Position numbers and translations under genes: made by a program. Below are positions 1 to 6,650 of a stretch of 10,020 bases of DNA, piece by piece. The notes beneath the pieces were generated by a model. The model was not told the origin of the DNA and did not search any database. It worked only from the letters and a program-made list of their open reading frames with translations. Every line of letters begins with the position of its first letter. The stretch's first letter is position 1. The stretch is from Flavobacteriales bacterium (lineage in GTDB: Bacteria > Bacteroidota > Bacteroidia > Flavobacteriales_E > Vicingaceae), in the NCBI GenBank assembly GCA_002402165.1, contig NVVI01000012.1, positions 60,264-70,283 of the forward strand. The letters are read 5' to 3'.

Positions 1-126
1 ACAACCCAACTGAACTATATTGAAGATGAAAGAATTACTACCCTAAGTAGGTATGTGATGCTAAGCTTTACCTATAAAGTAAGACGATTTGGTGGTAAGA
101 AGAAAAAACCATCTAACAAGAAGTAA
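1..126 (+). CDS. C-terminal end of an outer-membrane beta-barrel protein (partial, 5' end outside window)
   Basis: The window opens inside a reading frame (frame 1) that gives 41 residues before a TAA at 124-126. The segment RYVMLSFTYKVRRFGG alternates hydrophobic and polar residues and carries aromatic residues near its end, as in the closing strand of Bacteroidota outer-membrane barrels (TonB-dependent receptor or OMP_b-brl families). A basic, lysine-rich tail (GGKKKKPSNKK) follows, which is common at the end of such proteins in this phylum. No plug domain, TonB box or signal peptide can be seen because the rest of the gene lies to the left. The substrate cannot be judged. The call depends on one predicted strand plus the tail, so the family is a reasonable inference and the exact type is open. 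Confidence 0.6.
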   Translation, partial: TTQLNYIEDERITTLSRYVMLSFTYKVRRFGGKKKKPSNKK

Positions 127-144
127 TTTTTAAAAGTTACTTCT
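119..144. terminator. Hairpin between two convergent genes, possible weak terminator
   Basis: AGAAGTAA (119-126) pairs perfectly with TTACTTCT (137-144), and the stem can extend inward through the A/T-rich loop. The left arm contains the stop codon of the plus-strand barrel gene. The hairpin sits between that gene and the convergent small gene at 153-335, where a shared terminator would be expected. Neither side has a clear U-tract directly after the stem, so it may only slow polymerase or protect the 3' end. Confidence 0.4.
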
Positions 145-152
145 CACAATCT

Positions 153-335
153 TTAATGGGAGGATTCTCCTTTATTAAACAAAATAATCCCTGCTATTCC
201 TCCTATAATCACAACAGCCATTGTCAAAACTTGCAACAATTGGGATTCAACAGTAAATTCAATGTATGCTGTTTGAAAAGGAAGTAGTACTAAAAAAGCA
301 AATATTCCTAAGGCTATCATTTTATTTTTACTCAT
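153..335 (-). CDS. Small two-helix membrane protein of unknown function
   Basis: The product is 60 residues, starting MSKNKM. Two hydrophobic stretches are clear: about residues 6-24 (ALGIFAFLVLLPFQTAY) and about 36-54 (VLTMAVVIIGGIAGIILF). They are joined by a short loop with two acidic residues (EFTVESQ). The tail NKGESSH is polar. The positively charged N-terminus suggests both ends face the cytoplasm. I do not recognise a family. The gene starts 33 bases beyond the hppD terminator on the same strand, so it probably has its own start site, but I see no TAnnTTTG element in front of it. Its hydrophobic pattern, ATG start and clean boundaries favour a real gene, and no larger ORF competes on the other strand. 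Confidence 0.6.
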   Translation of the reverse strand: MSKNKMIALGIFAFLVLLPFQTAYIEFTVESQLLQVLTMAVVIIGGIAGIILFNKGESSH

Positions 336-368
336 AATAATAAAAATTTGTTGGTATAAAGATATAAA

Positions 369-395
369 AAAATCGGAGCTACAAACTCCGATTTT
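369..395 (-). terminator. Rho-independent terminator of the hmgA-hppD operon
   Basis: AAAATCGGAG (369-378) and CTCCGATTTT (386-395) form a perfect 10-bp stem around a 7-base loop. On the minus strand the stem runs into a U-rich tail (about seven T in a row, counting the end of the stem). It begins 8 bases past the hppD stop codon. The arms also have A/T flanks on the other side, so weak bidirectional use is possible, but no plus-strand gene ends here. Confidence 0.85.
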
Positions 396-402
396 AATTT
401 TA

Positions 403-1560
403 TTATAAAGTACCTCTCTTCTCTTGTTCTCTTTCTATAGATTCAAAAAGTGCTTTAAAGTTACCCGCACCAAATCCTCTTGCTCCCATTCTTTGAATTA
501 TTTCAAAAAACAAAGTTGGTCTATCTTCTAGTGGCTTTGTGAATATTTGCAATAAATATCCTTCTTCATCAGCATCTATCATAATTCCTAAGCTTTTCAA
601 TTTCTCAATATCTTCAGCTAATTTATGATTATGCTTTTCCAATCTTAAAGGAACAGACTTATAATATTCATCAGGAGGAGTACTTAAAAATTCTACTCCT
701 CTTGATCGTAATTTCGAAACAGTATCAATAATATCATTTGTTGCAACTGCAATGTGCTGAACTCCAGATCCTTCATAAAAGTCTAAATATTCTTCTATTT
801 GTGATTTTTTTGCAGCTTTTGCTGGTTCATTAATCGGAAATTTAATTCTTCCATTTCCATTACTCATTACTTTACTCATTAACGCTGAGTATTCTGTATG
901 AATTTGAGTGTCATCAAATGAAAGAAAATTTTCAAACCCCATAACATCTTCGTACCACTTTACCCATGTATTCATTTCTCCCCAACCTACATTGCCAACC
1001 ATGTGGTCAATAAATTTCAAACCACAATCTTCTGGATTATAATCTGATTCCCATTTTACAAAACCTGGTAAAAATGCACCTTTATAGTTTTTACGTTCAA
1101 TAAACATGTGAATTGTCTCCCCATAAGTATAAATTCCTGCTCTTACTACTTCTCCATCTTCATCTGTTTCTACAACAGGCTCTAAATAAGATTTCGCCCC
1201 TCTTTTAGTTGTTTCTTCGTATGCTTTTCGTGCATCATCAACCCAAAGTGCAATAACTTTTACACCATCACCATGTTTTACAATATGATCATTAATTTCT
1301 GATTTAGAATTTAATGGTGTTGTTAAAATTAATTTAATCTTATCCTGTGTTAATACATAAGAAACAGAATCTTTACTTCCAGTTTCTAATCCTTTATAAG
1401 CATGTGATTGAAATCCAAATGCTGTTTTATAAAAATGAGCCGCTTGTTTAGCATTTCCTACATAAAACTCTACATAATCTGTTCCTAATAATGGTAAGAA
1501 ATCTTGTGCTCCTTCAAATATTTTTTCTAATCCGTAATCTACGTTTTTTAAATCGCTCAT
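403..1560 (-). CDS. hppD: 4-Hydroxyphenylpyruvate dioxygenase
   Basis: This Fe(II) enzyme converts 4-hydroxyphenylpyruvate and O2 to homogentisate and CO2, the second step of tyrosine breakdown, in the cytoplasm. The protein is 385 residues, slightly longer than the roughly 360 of Pseudomonas enzymes, and has two vicinal-oxygen-chelate halves. The N-terminal half (about 25-155, starting TDYVEFYVGNAKQAAHFY) is the degenerate, non-metal half. The C-terminal half (about 180-355) carries the iron ligands: His186 (FIDHMVGNV), His269 (GVQHIAVAT) and Glu353 (FFEIIQR). The C-terminal signature LFFEIIQRMGARGFGAGNFKALFESIE is split across this end, with GFGAGNFKALF as the helix that closes the active site. 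The gene lies 18 bases downstream of hmgA, which consumes its product, so the two form one operon ended by the hairpin at 369-395. All ligands are present and the call is secure. Confidence 0.97.
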   Translation of the reverse strand: MSDLKNVDYGLEKIFEGAQDFLPLLGTDYVEFYVGNAKQAAHFYKTAFGFQSHAYKGLETGSKDSVSYVLTQDKIKLILTTPLNSKSEINDHIVKHGDGVKVIALWVDDARKAYEETTKRGAKSYLEPVVETDEDGEVVRAGIYTYGETIHMFIERKNYKGAFLPGFVKWESDYNPEDCGLKFIDHMVGNVGWGEMNTWVKWYEDVMGFENFLSFDDTQIHTEYSALMSKVMSNGNGRIKFPINEPAKAAKKSQIEEYLDFYEGSGVQHIAVATNDIIDTVSKLRSRGVEFLSTPPDEYYKSVPLRLEKHNHKLAEDIEKLKSLGIMIDADEEGYLLQIFTKPLEDRPTLFFEIIQRMGARGFGAGNFKALFESIEREQEKRGTL

Positions 1561-1578
1561 GTTGTTATCTTTTTTGTT

Positions 1579-2736
1579 TTAGTGGTTCCAGCTTTTATAA
1601 TAGTCATCCACTTGTAAATTCATTGCTTCCTCTGTAATCATTACTGGATTAAAAGGATCTATCATTACTGCTAATTCTTCTGTTTTTTCTTTTCCTACAC
1701 TTCTTTCTATCGCACCAGGGTGTGGTCCATGTGGAATTCCTCCAGGATGTAACGTTATCTGTCCTTTTTCTATATCGTTCCTACTCATAAAATCACCATC
1801 TACATAATACAATAACTCTTCAGAGTCTATATTACTATGATGGTAAGGTGCTGGAACTGATTCTGGATGATAATCATACATTCTTGGAACAAACGAACAA
1901 ACTACGAATCCTGCAGCCTCCCAAGTTTGATGAATTGGTGGTGGTAAATGAATACGACCTGTAATCGGTTCGAAATCATGAATTGAAAAAGCATAAGGGA
2001 AGTTAAACCCATCCCAACCAACGACATCAAATGGATGATTCTCATGTGTATACTCCCAAAGAACATCTTGTTTTTTAGACAAGATTTTAAACTGCCCTTT
2101 TTCATCATGCGTTTCTAAATTTTCTGGCAATCTAAAATCACGCTCGCAAAAAGGCGAATGTTCTAATAGCTGTCCATAATTATTTCTATAACGATTAGGT
2201 GTTGTAATGGCACTTGCCGATTCTATAAATAATATTCGATTGTCTTCTGTATCAAAATCTATTTGATAGGTTGTTCCTTTTGGAATAATTAAATAATCTC
2301 CATACTTAAAATCGAGACTACCATACATTGTTCTTAATTTACCTGAACCTATATGAATAAAAAGCATTTCATCAGAATCACTATTTCTATAGAAATAATC
2401 TTTTGAGAATGATTTTGGAGCTGCTAATCCTATTTTTAAATCGTTGTTTACAAAAAGGATTTTTCTGCTTTCCAAGTAATCTTCTTCTGGTTGTAGAGAA
2501 AAACCTTTAAAGCTCAAAGCTTTCATGTTTTTATCTACTGCTATTTTTGGTGTTAAATCTTTTACCCTCTTAATTTCACTAACTACAGTTGGTGGATAAA
2601 GATGATAAATTAAAGAAGACATACCTGCAAATCCTGCTGTACCAAAAAGTTCTTCTTGGTAAAGGCTTCCATCTTCTTTTTTAAAGGTAGTGTGTCTTTT
2701 GTTTGGGATTTTTCCCAATTTATGATATCGTGACAT
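1579..2736 (-). CDS. hmgA: Homogentisate 1,2-dioxygenase
   Basis: This cytoplasmic non-haem iron dioxygenase opens the homogentisate ring to give maleylacetoacetate, the third step of tyrosine catabolism. The protein is 385 residues in a cupin fold. The iron site fits the family: His300 and Glu306 in HHSNIDSEELLYYVDGDF, spaced as His-x5-Glu, and His336 in GGIPHGPHPGAIE. Upstream, IPKGTTYQIDF (about 151-161) and the substrate-side segment around HLPPPIHQTWEAAGFVVCSF (262-281) are also typical. It is shorter than the human or Pseudomonas enzyme (about 430-445 residues), as seen in Bacteroidota homologues. It is the first gene of the hmgA-hppD operon; neither maleylacetoacetate isomerase nor fumarylacetoacetase is in the window. 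The ATG at 2736 follows an AT-rich leader without a Shine-Dalgarno sequence, which is normal in this phylum. The start fits because the protein begins MSRYHKLGKIPNKRHTTF. Confidence 0.95.
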   Translation of the reverse strand: MSRYHKLGKIPNKRHTTFKKEDGSLYQEELFGTAGFAGMSSLIYHLYPPTVVSEIKRVKDLTPKIAVDKNMKALSFKGFSLQPEEDYLESRKILFVNNDLKIGLAAPKSFSKDYFYRNSDSDEMLFIHIGSGKLRTMYGSLDFKYGDYLIIPKGTTYQIDFDTEDNRILFIESASAITTPNRYRNNYGQLLEHSPFCERDFRLPENLETHDEKGQFKILSKKQDVLWEYTHENHPFDVVGWDGFNFPYAFSIHDFEPITGRIHLPPPIHQTWEAAGFVVCSFVPRMYDYHPESVPAPYHHSNIDSEELLYYVDGDFMSRNDIEKGQITLHPGGIPHGPHPGAIERSVGKEKTEELAVMIDPFNPVMITEEAMNLQVDDYYKSWNH

Positions 2737-2758
2737 TTGTAACTATTTATTAATGAAT

Positions 2759-2796
2759 AATGATTATTAATTTATAAGCAATCACAAATAATCATT
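2759..2796. promoter_or_regulatory. Perfect 10-bp inverted repeat upstream of hmgA, candidate operator or leader hairpin
   Basis: AATGATTATT (2759-2768) is the exact reverse complement of AATAATCATT (2787-2796), with 18 bases between. The site is centred about 41 bases before the hmgA start codon, where a regulator of the tyrosine-catabolism operon, or a 5' leader structure, could act. The arms are nearly pure A/T, so chance is a real alternative in this base composition. Confidence 0.4.
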
Positions 2797-2833
2797 CAGG
2801 ATCTCTTTTGAGTTCTTTTTTAGTTCGGGTTTT

Positions 2834-2860
2834 ATGATATAAAACATATTGTTTTATCAT
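2834..2860. promoter_or_regulatory. Second, imperfect inverted repeat upstream of hmgA
   Basis: ATGATATAAAAC (2834-2845) matches the reverse complement of GTTTTATCAT (2851-2860) apart from a two-base bulge, around a 5-base centre. It lies about 110 bases before hmgA. A promoter-like TATTTTG string for the minus strand is nearby (rc of 2872-2878), but its spacing departs from TAnnTTTG and no -33 partner was found. It may be part of the regulatory region of the hmgA-hppD operon. Confidence 0.3.
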
Positions 2861-2925
2861 ATTGTAAAAATACAAAATAGAATGACGCTAAAAAAATGAG
2901 AATTATCAGTTTCGTTTTGATTATA

Positions 2926-2947
2926 CTTCGACAAGCTCAGCATGACA
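2926..2947. repeat. Probable copy of a dispersed Bacteroidota intergenic repeat
   Basis: The string beginning CTTCGACAAG and ending CTCAGCATGACA occupies the gap directly after the queD stop codon. It is more GC-rich than its surroundings. From memory, near-identical strings (on the other strand, GTCATGCTGAG followed by CTTGTCGAAG) recur between genes in many Bacteroidota and some other genomes. Only this one copy is in the window, so its repeat nature is recalled and not shown here. Confidence 0.5.
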
Positions 2948-2952
2948 AAACT

Positions 2953-3393
2953 TTAATTATCTGCAGCAAACCACTCAGCATAAGAAGTTGGGGTTTCTCG
3001 AAGCTTTAAACTATGTAATTGAATGTTAGAAGGAAGTTTTGATTTAATCAAATTGGCATAATGATCTAATAACAATTCGCATGTTGGTTGAAAAGGAACA
3101 ATTATCAATTTATTCATAAAATTAAATTGAGCAGGATCAATCTTCATTTTTTCATTTAGCACCAATGAATGGTCATATTCATCAACAATTAATTCTTTTA
3201 TAATTTTTTTAATAACCCCAAAATCAATCACCATTCCTTCATCAGAATCCGATGTTCCATTTTTAACCTCACCTATAACAGTAACATCTAACTTATAGGA
3301 ATGTCCGTGAATGTTTTTGCAGGGTCCATCATAACCTAATAAGGCATGAGCCATTTCAAATTGAAATTCTTTGGTAATTCTAATGATAGCCAT
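2953..3393 (-). CDS. queD: 6-Carboxytetrahydropterin synthase (QueD / PTPS family)
   Basis: QueD converts 7,8-dihydroneopterin triphosphate to 6-carboxy-5,6,7,8-tetrahydropterin, the second step towards the 7-deazaguanine precursor of queuosine. The 146-residue protein has the family's T-fold features: zinc ligands His16 (FEMAHAL), His29 and His31 (HGHSY), catalytic Cys25 in the spacing CxxxHGH, the Asp74-His75 pair (EYDHSLVL), and the pterin-anchoring Glu133 (LRETPTSYAEW). The CxxxHGH spacing fits bacterial QueD; the 6-pyruvoyl-tetrahydropterin synthases of biopterin synthesis have a longer gap between Cys and HGH. It is somewhat longer than E. coli QueD (about 120 residues), mainly through the segment at 81-103. 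No other queuosine gene is adjacent. A pterin role supporting phenylalanine hydroxylase next to tyrosine catabolism is conceivable but has no support here beyond proximity. A strong promoter-like sequence lies just upstream. Confidence 0.88.
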   Translation of the reverse strand: MAIIRITKEFQFEMAHALLGYDGPCKNIHGHSYKLDVTVIGEVKNGTSDSDEGMVIDFGVIKKIIKELIVDEYDHSLVLNEKMKIDPAQFNFMNKLIIVPFQPTCELLLDHYANLIKSKLPSNIQLHSLKLRETPTSYAEWFAADN

Positions 3394-3410
3394 AGCATTA
3401 ATTTAGAGTA

Positions 3411-3440
3411 CAAAATTAGCAATTGTAACTAGTTTTACAA
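3411..3440 (-). promoter_or_regulatory. Bacteroidota-type promoter for queD
   Basis: On the minus strand, TTG (rc of 3438-3440) is followed after 19 bases by TAATTTTG (rc of 3411-3418), an exact match to the -33 TTG / -7 TAnnTTTG consensus of flavobacterial housekeeping promoters. The -7 element ends 17 bases before the queD ATG, so the leader would be only about 10 nucleotides. The -33 part overlaps the final bases of the upstream SpoIIE-type gene (stop at 3435-3437), so readthrough from that gene is also possible, and no terminator is visible between them. Confidence 0.6.
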
Positions 3441-6400
3441 CCTACTCCCTATCACAATAACATCATCAATTTGTTCTAAATCTCCCATCCAATCAATAAA
3501 TGAGTTATTTAAAATTGAATATTGCTCCTTCATACTTTTAGAATTAATAGAAAGTAACAACTGCTTAAACTGCTTGTAGCGAAATTTTTTACCCTTAACT
3601 CCTCCAAATTGATCTGCGTAACCATCTGAAAACAAATAAACGGTATCTCCTTTATTAAGTTTGAACGAATGTTTAGAAAATTCTTTAGTTTCTTCTGAGT
3701 AGCTGCCAATCGGGAATCTATCTGCTTTAATTTCATACAACATCAATCCATTTTCAGCAGTCATATTTGGTTCTATTTCTCCACCACTTATCACCTCTAA
3801 TTTTTTATCACTAACAATATACAAAGGATTATATGCTCCAGCATATTCTAATACATTAGTTTTTTTATCAAAAGTACATAAGGAAATGTCCATTCCATCT
3901 TTAACACTATAAGCCTCTCGCTCCTGCCTTAAGGTATTAGCTACCCCTTTATTTAATTCGTTTAAAATTTTATGAGGCTCTGTCGTTCCATATTCACCAA
4001 CAATCTTATCTAACAAATTGTATCCAACAATACTCATAAATGCACCAGGAACACCGTGTCCCGTACAATCTACAGCAGCAAATAGCGATTTATTGTCTTT
4101 ATTAGCTAACCAATAAAAATCTCCACTAACAATATCCTTTGGGTTAAACAAAATAAATGTTTGTGATAGTTGATTGGTAAACATATCTCCTGTCGGAAGA
4201 ATTGCATCTTGTATCCTTTTTGCATAAGTAATACTATCTATAATGTCTTTATTTTTTCTTTCTAACTCTTGGCTTTGCTGTACCACCTCTGCAGTTCTTT
4301 CTTCTACTTTTTCTTCTAAAACTTTCTTTTCTTTAACTAATTTTTTTTCTCTTATTTTAATAAAGGATATTATTAATACTATTAAAAATAATACGCAAGT
4401 AACTAAAAACCAAAGTCTTTGCCACAAAGGAGGAATAATTTCAAAACTATAAGTAATAGGCAGTTTATTCCATATATTATTATTATTACTTGCAATAACT
4501 TTAAATGTGTATTTGCCTGGTGGTAAAGGTGAGTAAGTAACAAAAGTTTGCTGAGTTACAGGTCGCCAATCCTCTTCCAAACCCTCAAGCATTACCCTAT
4601 AATAAACTTCATCTGGATTGGTTAAGCAAATACTGGTATAATCAAAAGTTACTGATTTTTCTCTGTAATCTAATTCAAGCCCAGATTTCATTTTACGGTC
4701 TTCTAAGTTTACTCTAAAACGAGTAATTTGCGTAAGTGGCTCTAAGGTGTTTTCATAAGCTTGTTTTGCATTCATTTTTACAGATCCTGCTATTGTTCCA
4801 AACCATAAATCTCCTTTTTTATCTTTAAACGTTGCATTTGTTTTAGACTCGATTCCTACATAACCCATTTTTTCAGAATAAGAATAAAAACGATTTTGTT
4901 TTATATCATACTTATTCAACCCTTTATTAGTTCCTATCCATATATTCCCAGCATCATCTATATTCAATAAAGAAATATAATCTGATAATAACCCATCAGT
5001 AGAAGTATATTCTTTGATAATTTTTTGACCATTAAAAACGATAACGCCTTTACCCTCTGTCCCTATCCATAAAAAACCTTCTGCATCTTCAACCAAACAT
5101 GTTGGAGTGAATTTTTTATCTAATTTAATTTTATCAATTTTTTCTCCATCAATTTTTGTTAGACCTCTTCCTCTTGCTCCTACCCACACTATATTTTTAG
5201 AATCTGTATAAATCGTAGATATTTCATTCCCTGACAAGCCATCCGATTGTGTTAATCGAGCAACCAGCTGATTCTCTATTTCATAATAAACCAAGCCATC
5301 TGTCGTTCCCACCCATAAGTTATTTGATTGATCAACTTCTAAAGCATTAATTATTGGCTGTAACATATTTGAATTGATTCTGTAATTCATCTCAAATCGA
5401 CTACCATTTGAGTTCAACTTCATTACTCCTCCTCCATAAGTACCTATCCAAATCCCTCCGTTTTTATCTTCTTTTATAAATCGAATTTTTGCATAAGGAA
5501 GCCCTGCATTTTCAGTATAATTTTTAATTAAAGATCCATCTTTAAACACTGATATTCCCTCATTGGTTCCAAACCAATCTTGCCCTTTATTATCTGATAA
5601 AATTGCCCAAACCTGTTTATCTATTAATCCATTCTCTACTCCATAAGACACAAATTGACTCCCTTTATATATTAGCAAACCATTTTCTTTGGTTCCAAAA
5701 AGCATATTCCCCTCTCTATCTTCAATTATACATCTAATAATATTATCGATTAAACCACTTGAATTATTAATTGTTAAAACTTCTTCCCCTTTTATTCTGG
5801 TAATACCTCCCCCCCAAGTTCCTACCCATATATTCCCTTTACTATCTTCTTTTATAGCTGTAATCCAATTAGAAGCGATACCATCACGTTTTTTATCATA
5901 AATTTTTAACTGGGAACCTCCTTTTATGTAATGGAATAACCCTCCATTATACGATCCATACCATTGATCTCCATTAGAAGATTCGAACATACAAGTAATC
6001 TGATTATAGATGGGCATATCTTTTACTCGATAAACTTTAAACTCATCTTTTTGGAAATTATATTGTTTAATACCTACATCTGTAATAAAACATATATTCC
6101 CATTCTGTAAGGTGTATATTTGAAAAACAACATCACTCAACCCCTCTTGTCCTTTGTATTGCTTAAAGTTGATAGAATCTTTATTAGACTCATAAGGATT
6201 AGTAATTTTTATAGCTCCCTCTTTAAAAGAGCTCACCCATAAATTACCTTCTTGATCCTGATTAAAAGAGGTAATATCTGCACTCATGCTAAAAATTACA
6301 TCAATATTTCCATCCTTATACTGAGAAATACCTCCATCTACATGCCCTAACCATATTGTCCCTACTGAATCAATATGAATTGCACGTACAGCTCCATCTG

Positions 6401-6647
6401 CAAGACCATCTTCTGTGGTATAATTTGTAAATGTTTTACCATCAAATTTTGATAATCCGCTTGCCGTCCCCAGCCATATAGAACCTTTAGCATCTTGCTG
6501 AATTACATAAACACTGGATTGTGCCAAGCCTTCTTTTACACTGTAATTATCAAAATGGTAAGTTTGAGAAAAAACTTGAGGAGAAATAAAAAAAATAACT
6601 GACAAGGAAAAAATCCTACCAACTATTAATAACTTATTAATAATCAT
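3435..6647 (-). CDS. Membrane sensor: 14-blade regulator propeller, Y_Y_Y domain, SpoIIE/PP2C phosphatase
   Basis: The 1070-residue protein starts with a signal sequence (about 1-28, ending VFSQ). Then come 14 propeller blades, each marked by a motif like GNIWVGTWGGG or a worn version of it, starting near residues 55, 96, 134, 183, 227, 271, 313, 356, 397, 443, 485, 524, 567 and 612. That number fits two seven-bladed propellers. A Y_Y_Y domain (about 662-738), one transmembrane helix (about 742-763) and a coiled coil (about 764-805) lead to a cytoplasmic SpoIIE phosphatase domain (about 828-1069). Its metal-site residues are intact: SGDFYW (Asp843), VDCTGHGVPGAF (Asp860), SDGYADQ (Asp1008) and the terminal DDVIVIG (Asp1061/Asp1062). 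It should sense a periplasmic signal and dephosphorylate a Ser/Thr-phosphoprotein, perhaps an anti-sigma-factor antagonist; no such partner is in the window. There is no histidine kinase or DNA-binding domain. The start lies 3 bases after the caspase-like gene ends, so the two are probably co-transcribed and translationally coupled. Confidence 0.92.
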   Translation of the reverse strand: MIINKLLIVGRIFSLSVIFFISPQVFSQTYHFDNYSVKEGLAQSSVYVIQQDAKGSIWLGTASGLSKFDGKTFTNYTTEDGLADGAVRAIHIDSVGTIWLGHVDGGISQYKDGNIDVIFSMSADITSFNQDQEGNLWVSSFKEGAIKITNPYESNKDSINFKQYKGQEGLSDVVFQIYTLQNGNICFITDVGIKQYNFQKDEFKVYRVKDMPIYNQITCMFESSNGDQWYGSYNGGLFHYIKGGSQLKIYDKKRDGIASNWITAIKEDSKGNIWVGTWGGGITRIKGEEVLTINNSSGLIDNIIRCIIEDREGNMLFGTKENGLLIYKGSQFVSYGVENGLIDKQVWAILSDNKGQDWFGTNEGISVFKDGSLIKNYTENAGLPYAKIRFIKEDKNGGIWIGTYGGGVMKLNSNGSRFEMNYRINSNMLQPIINALEVDQSNNLWVGTTDGLVYYEIENQLVARLTQSDGLSGNEISTIYTDSKNIVWVGARGRGLTKIDGEKIDKIKLDKKFTPTCLVEDAEGFLWIGTEGKGVIVFNGQKIIKEYTSTDGLLSDYISLLNIDDAGNIWIGTNKGLNKYDIKQNRFYSYSEKMGYVGIESKTNATFKDKKGDLWFGTIAGSVKMNAKQAYENTLEPLTQITRFRVNLEDRKMKSGLELDYREKSVTFDYTSICLTNPDEVYYRVMLEGLEEDWRPVTQQTFVTYSPLPPGKYTFKVIASNNNNIWNKLPITYSFEIIPPLWQRLWFLVTCVLFLIVLIISFIKIREKKLVKEKKVLEEKVEERTAEVVQQSQELERKNKDIIDSITYAKRIQDAILPTGDMFTNQLSQTFILFNPKDIVSGDFYWLANKDNKSLFAAVDCTGHGVPGAFMSIVGYNLLDKIVGEYGTTEPHKILNELNKGVANTLRQEREAYSVKDGMDISLCTFDKKTNVLEYAGAYNPLYIVSDKKLEVISGGEIEPNMTAENGLMLYEIKADRFPIGSYSEETKEFSKHSFKLNKGDTVYLFSDGYADQFGGVKGKKFRYKQFKQLLLSINSKSMKEQYSILNNSFIDWMGDLEQIDDVIVIGSRL

Positions 6648-6650
6648 AGG

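Noticed and set aside
1902..2108. Minus-strand frame inside hmgA.
   Set aside because: It is an out-of-frame shadow of the hmgA coding sequence, which has all iron ligands and is intact.
2953..3393. A functional link of the pterin enzyme to tyrosine/phenylalanine catabolism through tetrahydrobiopterin.
   Set aside because: The CxxxHGH spacing fits QueD and not a biopterin enzyme, no phenylalanine hydroxylase is in the window, and the gene has its own promoter separate from hmgA-hppD.
3530..3736. Minus-strand frame inside the SpoIIE domain region.
   Set aside because: It overlaps the conserved phosphatase domain in another frame and carries no domain of its own.
4243..5901. Plus-strand frames at 4243-4452 and 5689-5901.
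   Set aside because: Both are antisense to the propeller-SpoIIE gene; their hydrophobic, serine-rich translations are the expected reverse reading of its coding bases.
5400..6640. Repeated DNA in the sensor gene as a possible tandem repeat array.
   Set aside because: The periodicity is at the protein level (propeller blades of about 42 residues) and the DNA copies have diverged, so it is a domain repeat and not a DNA satellite or CRISPR.
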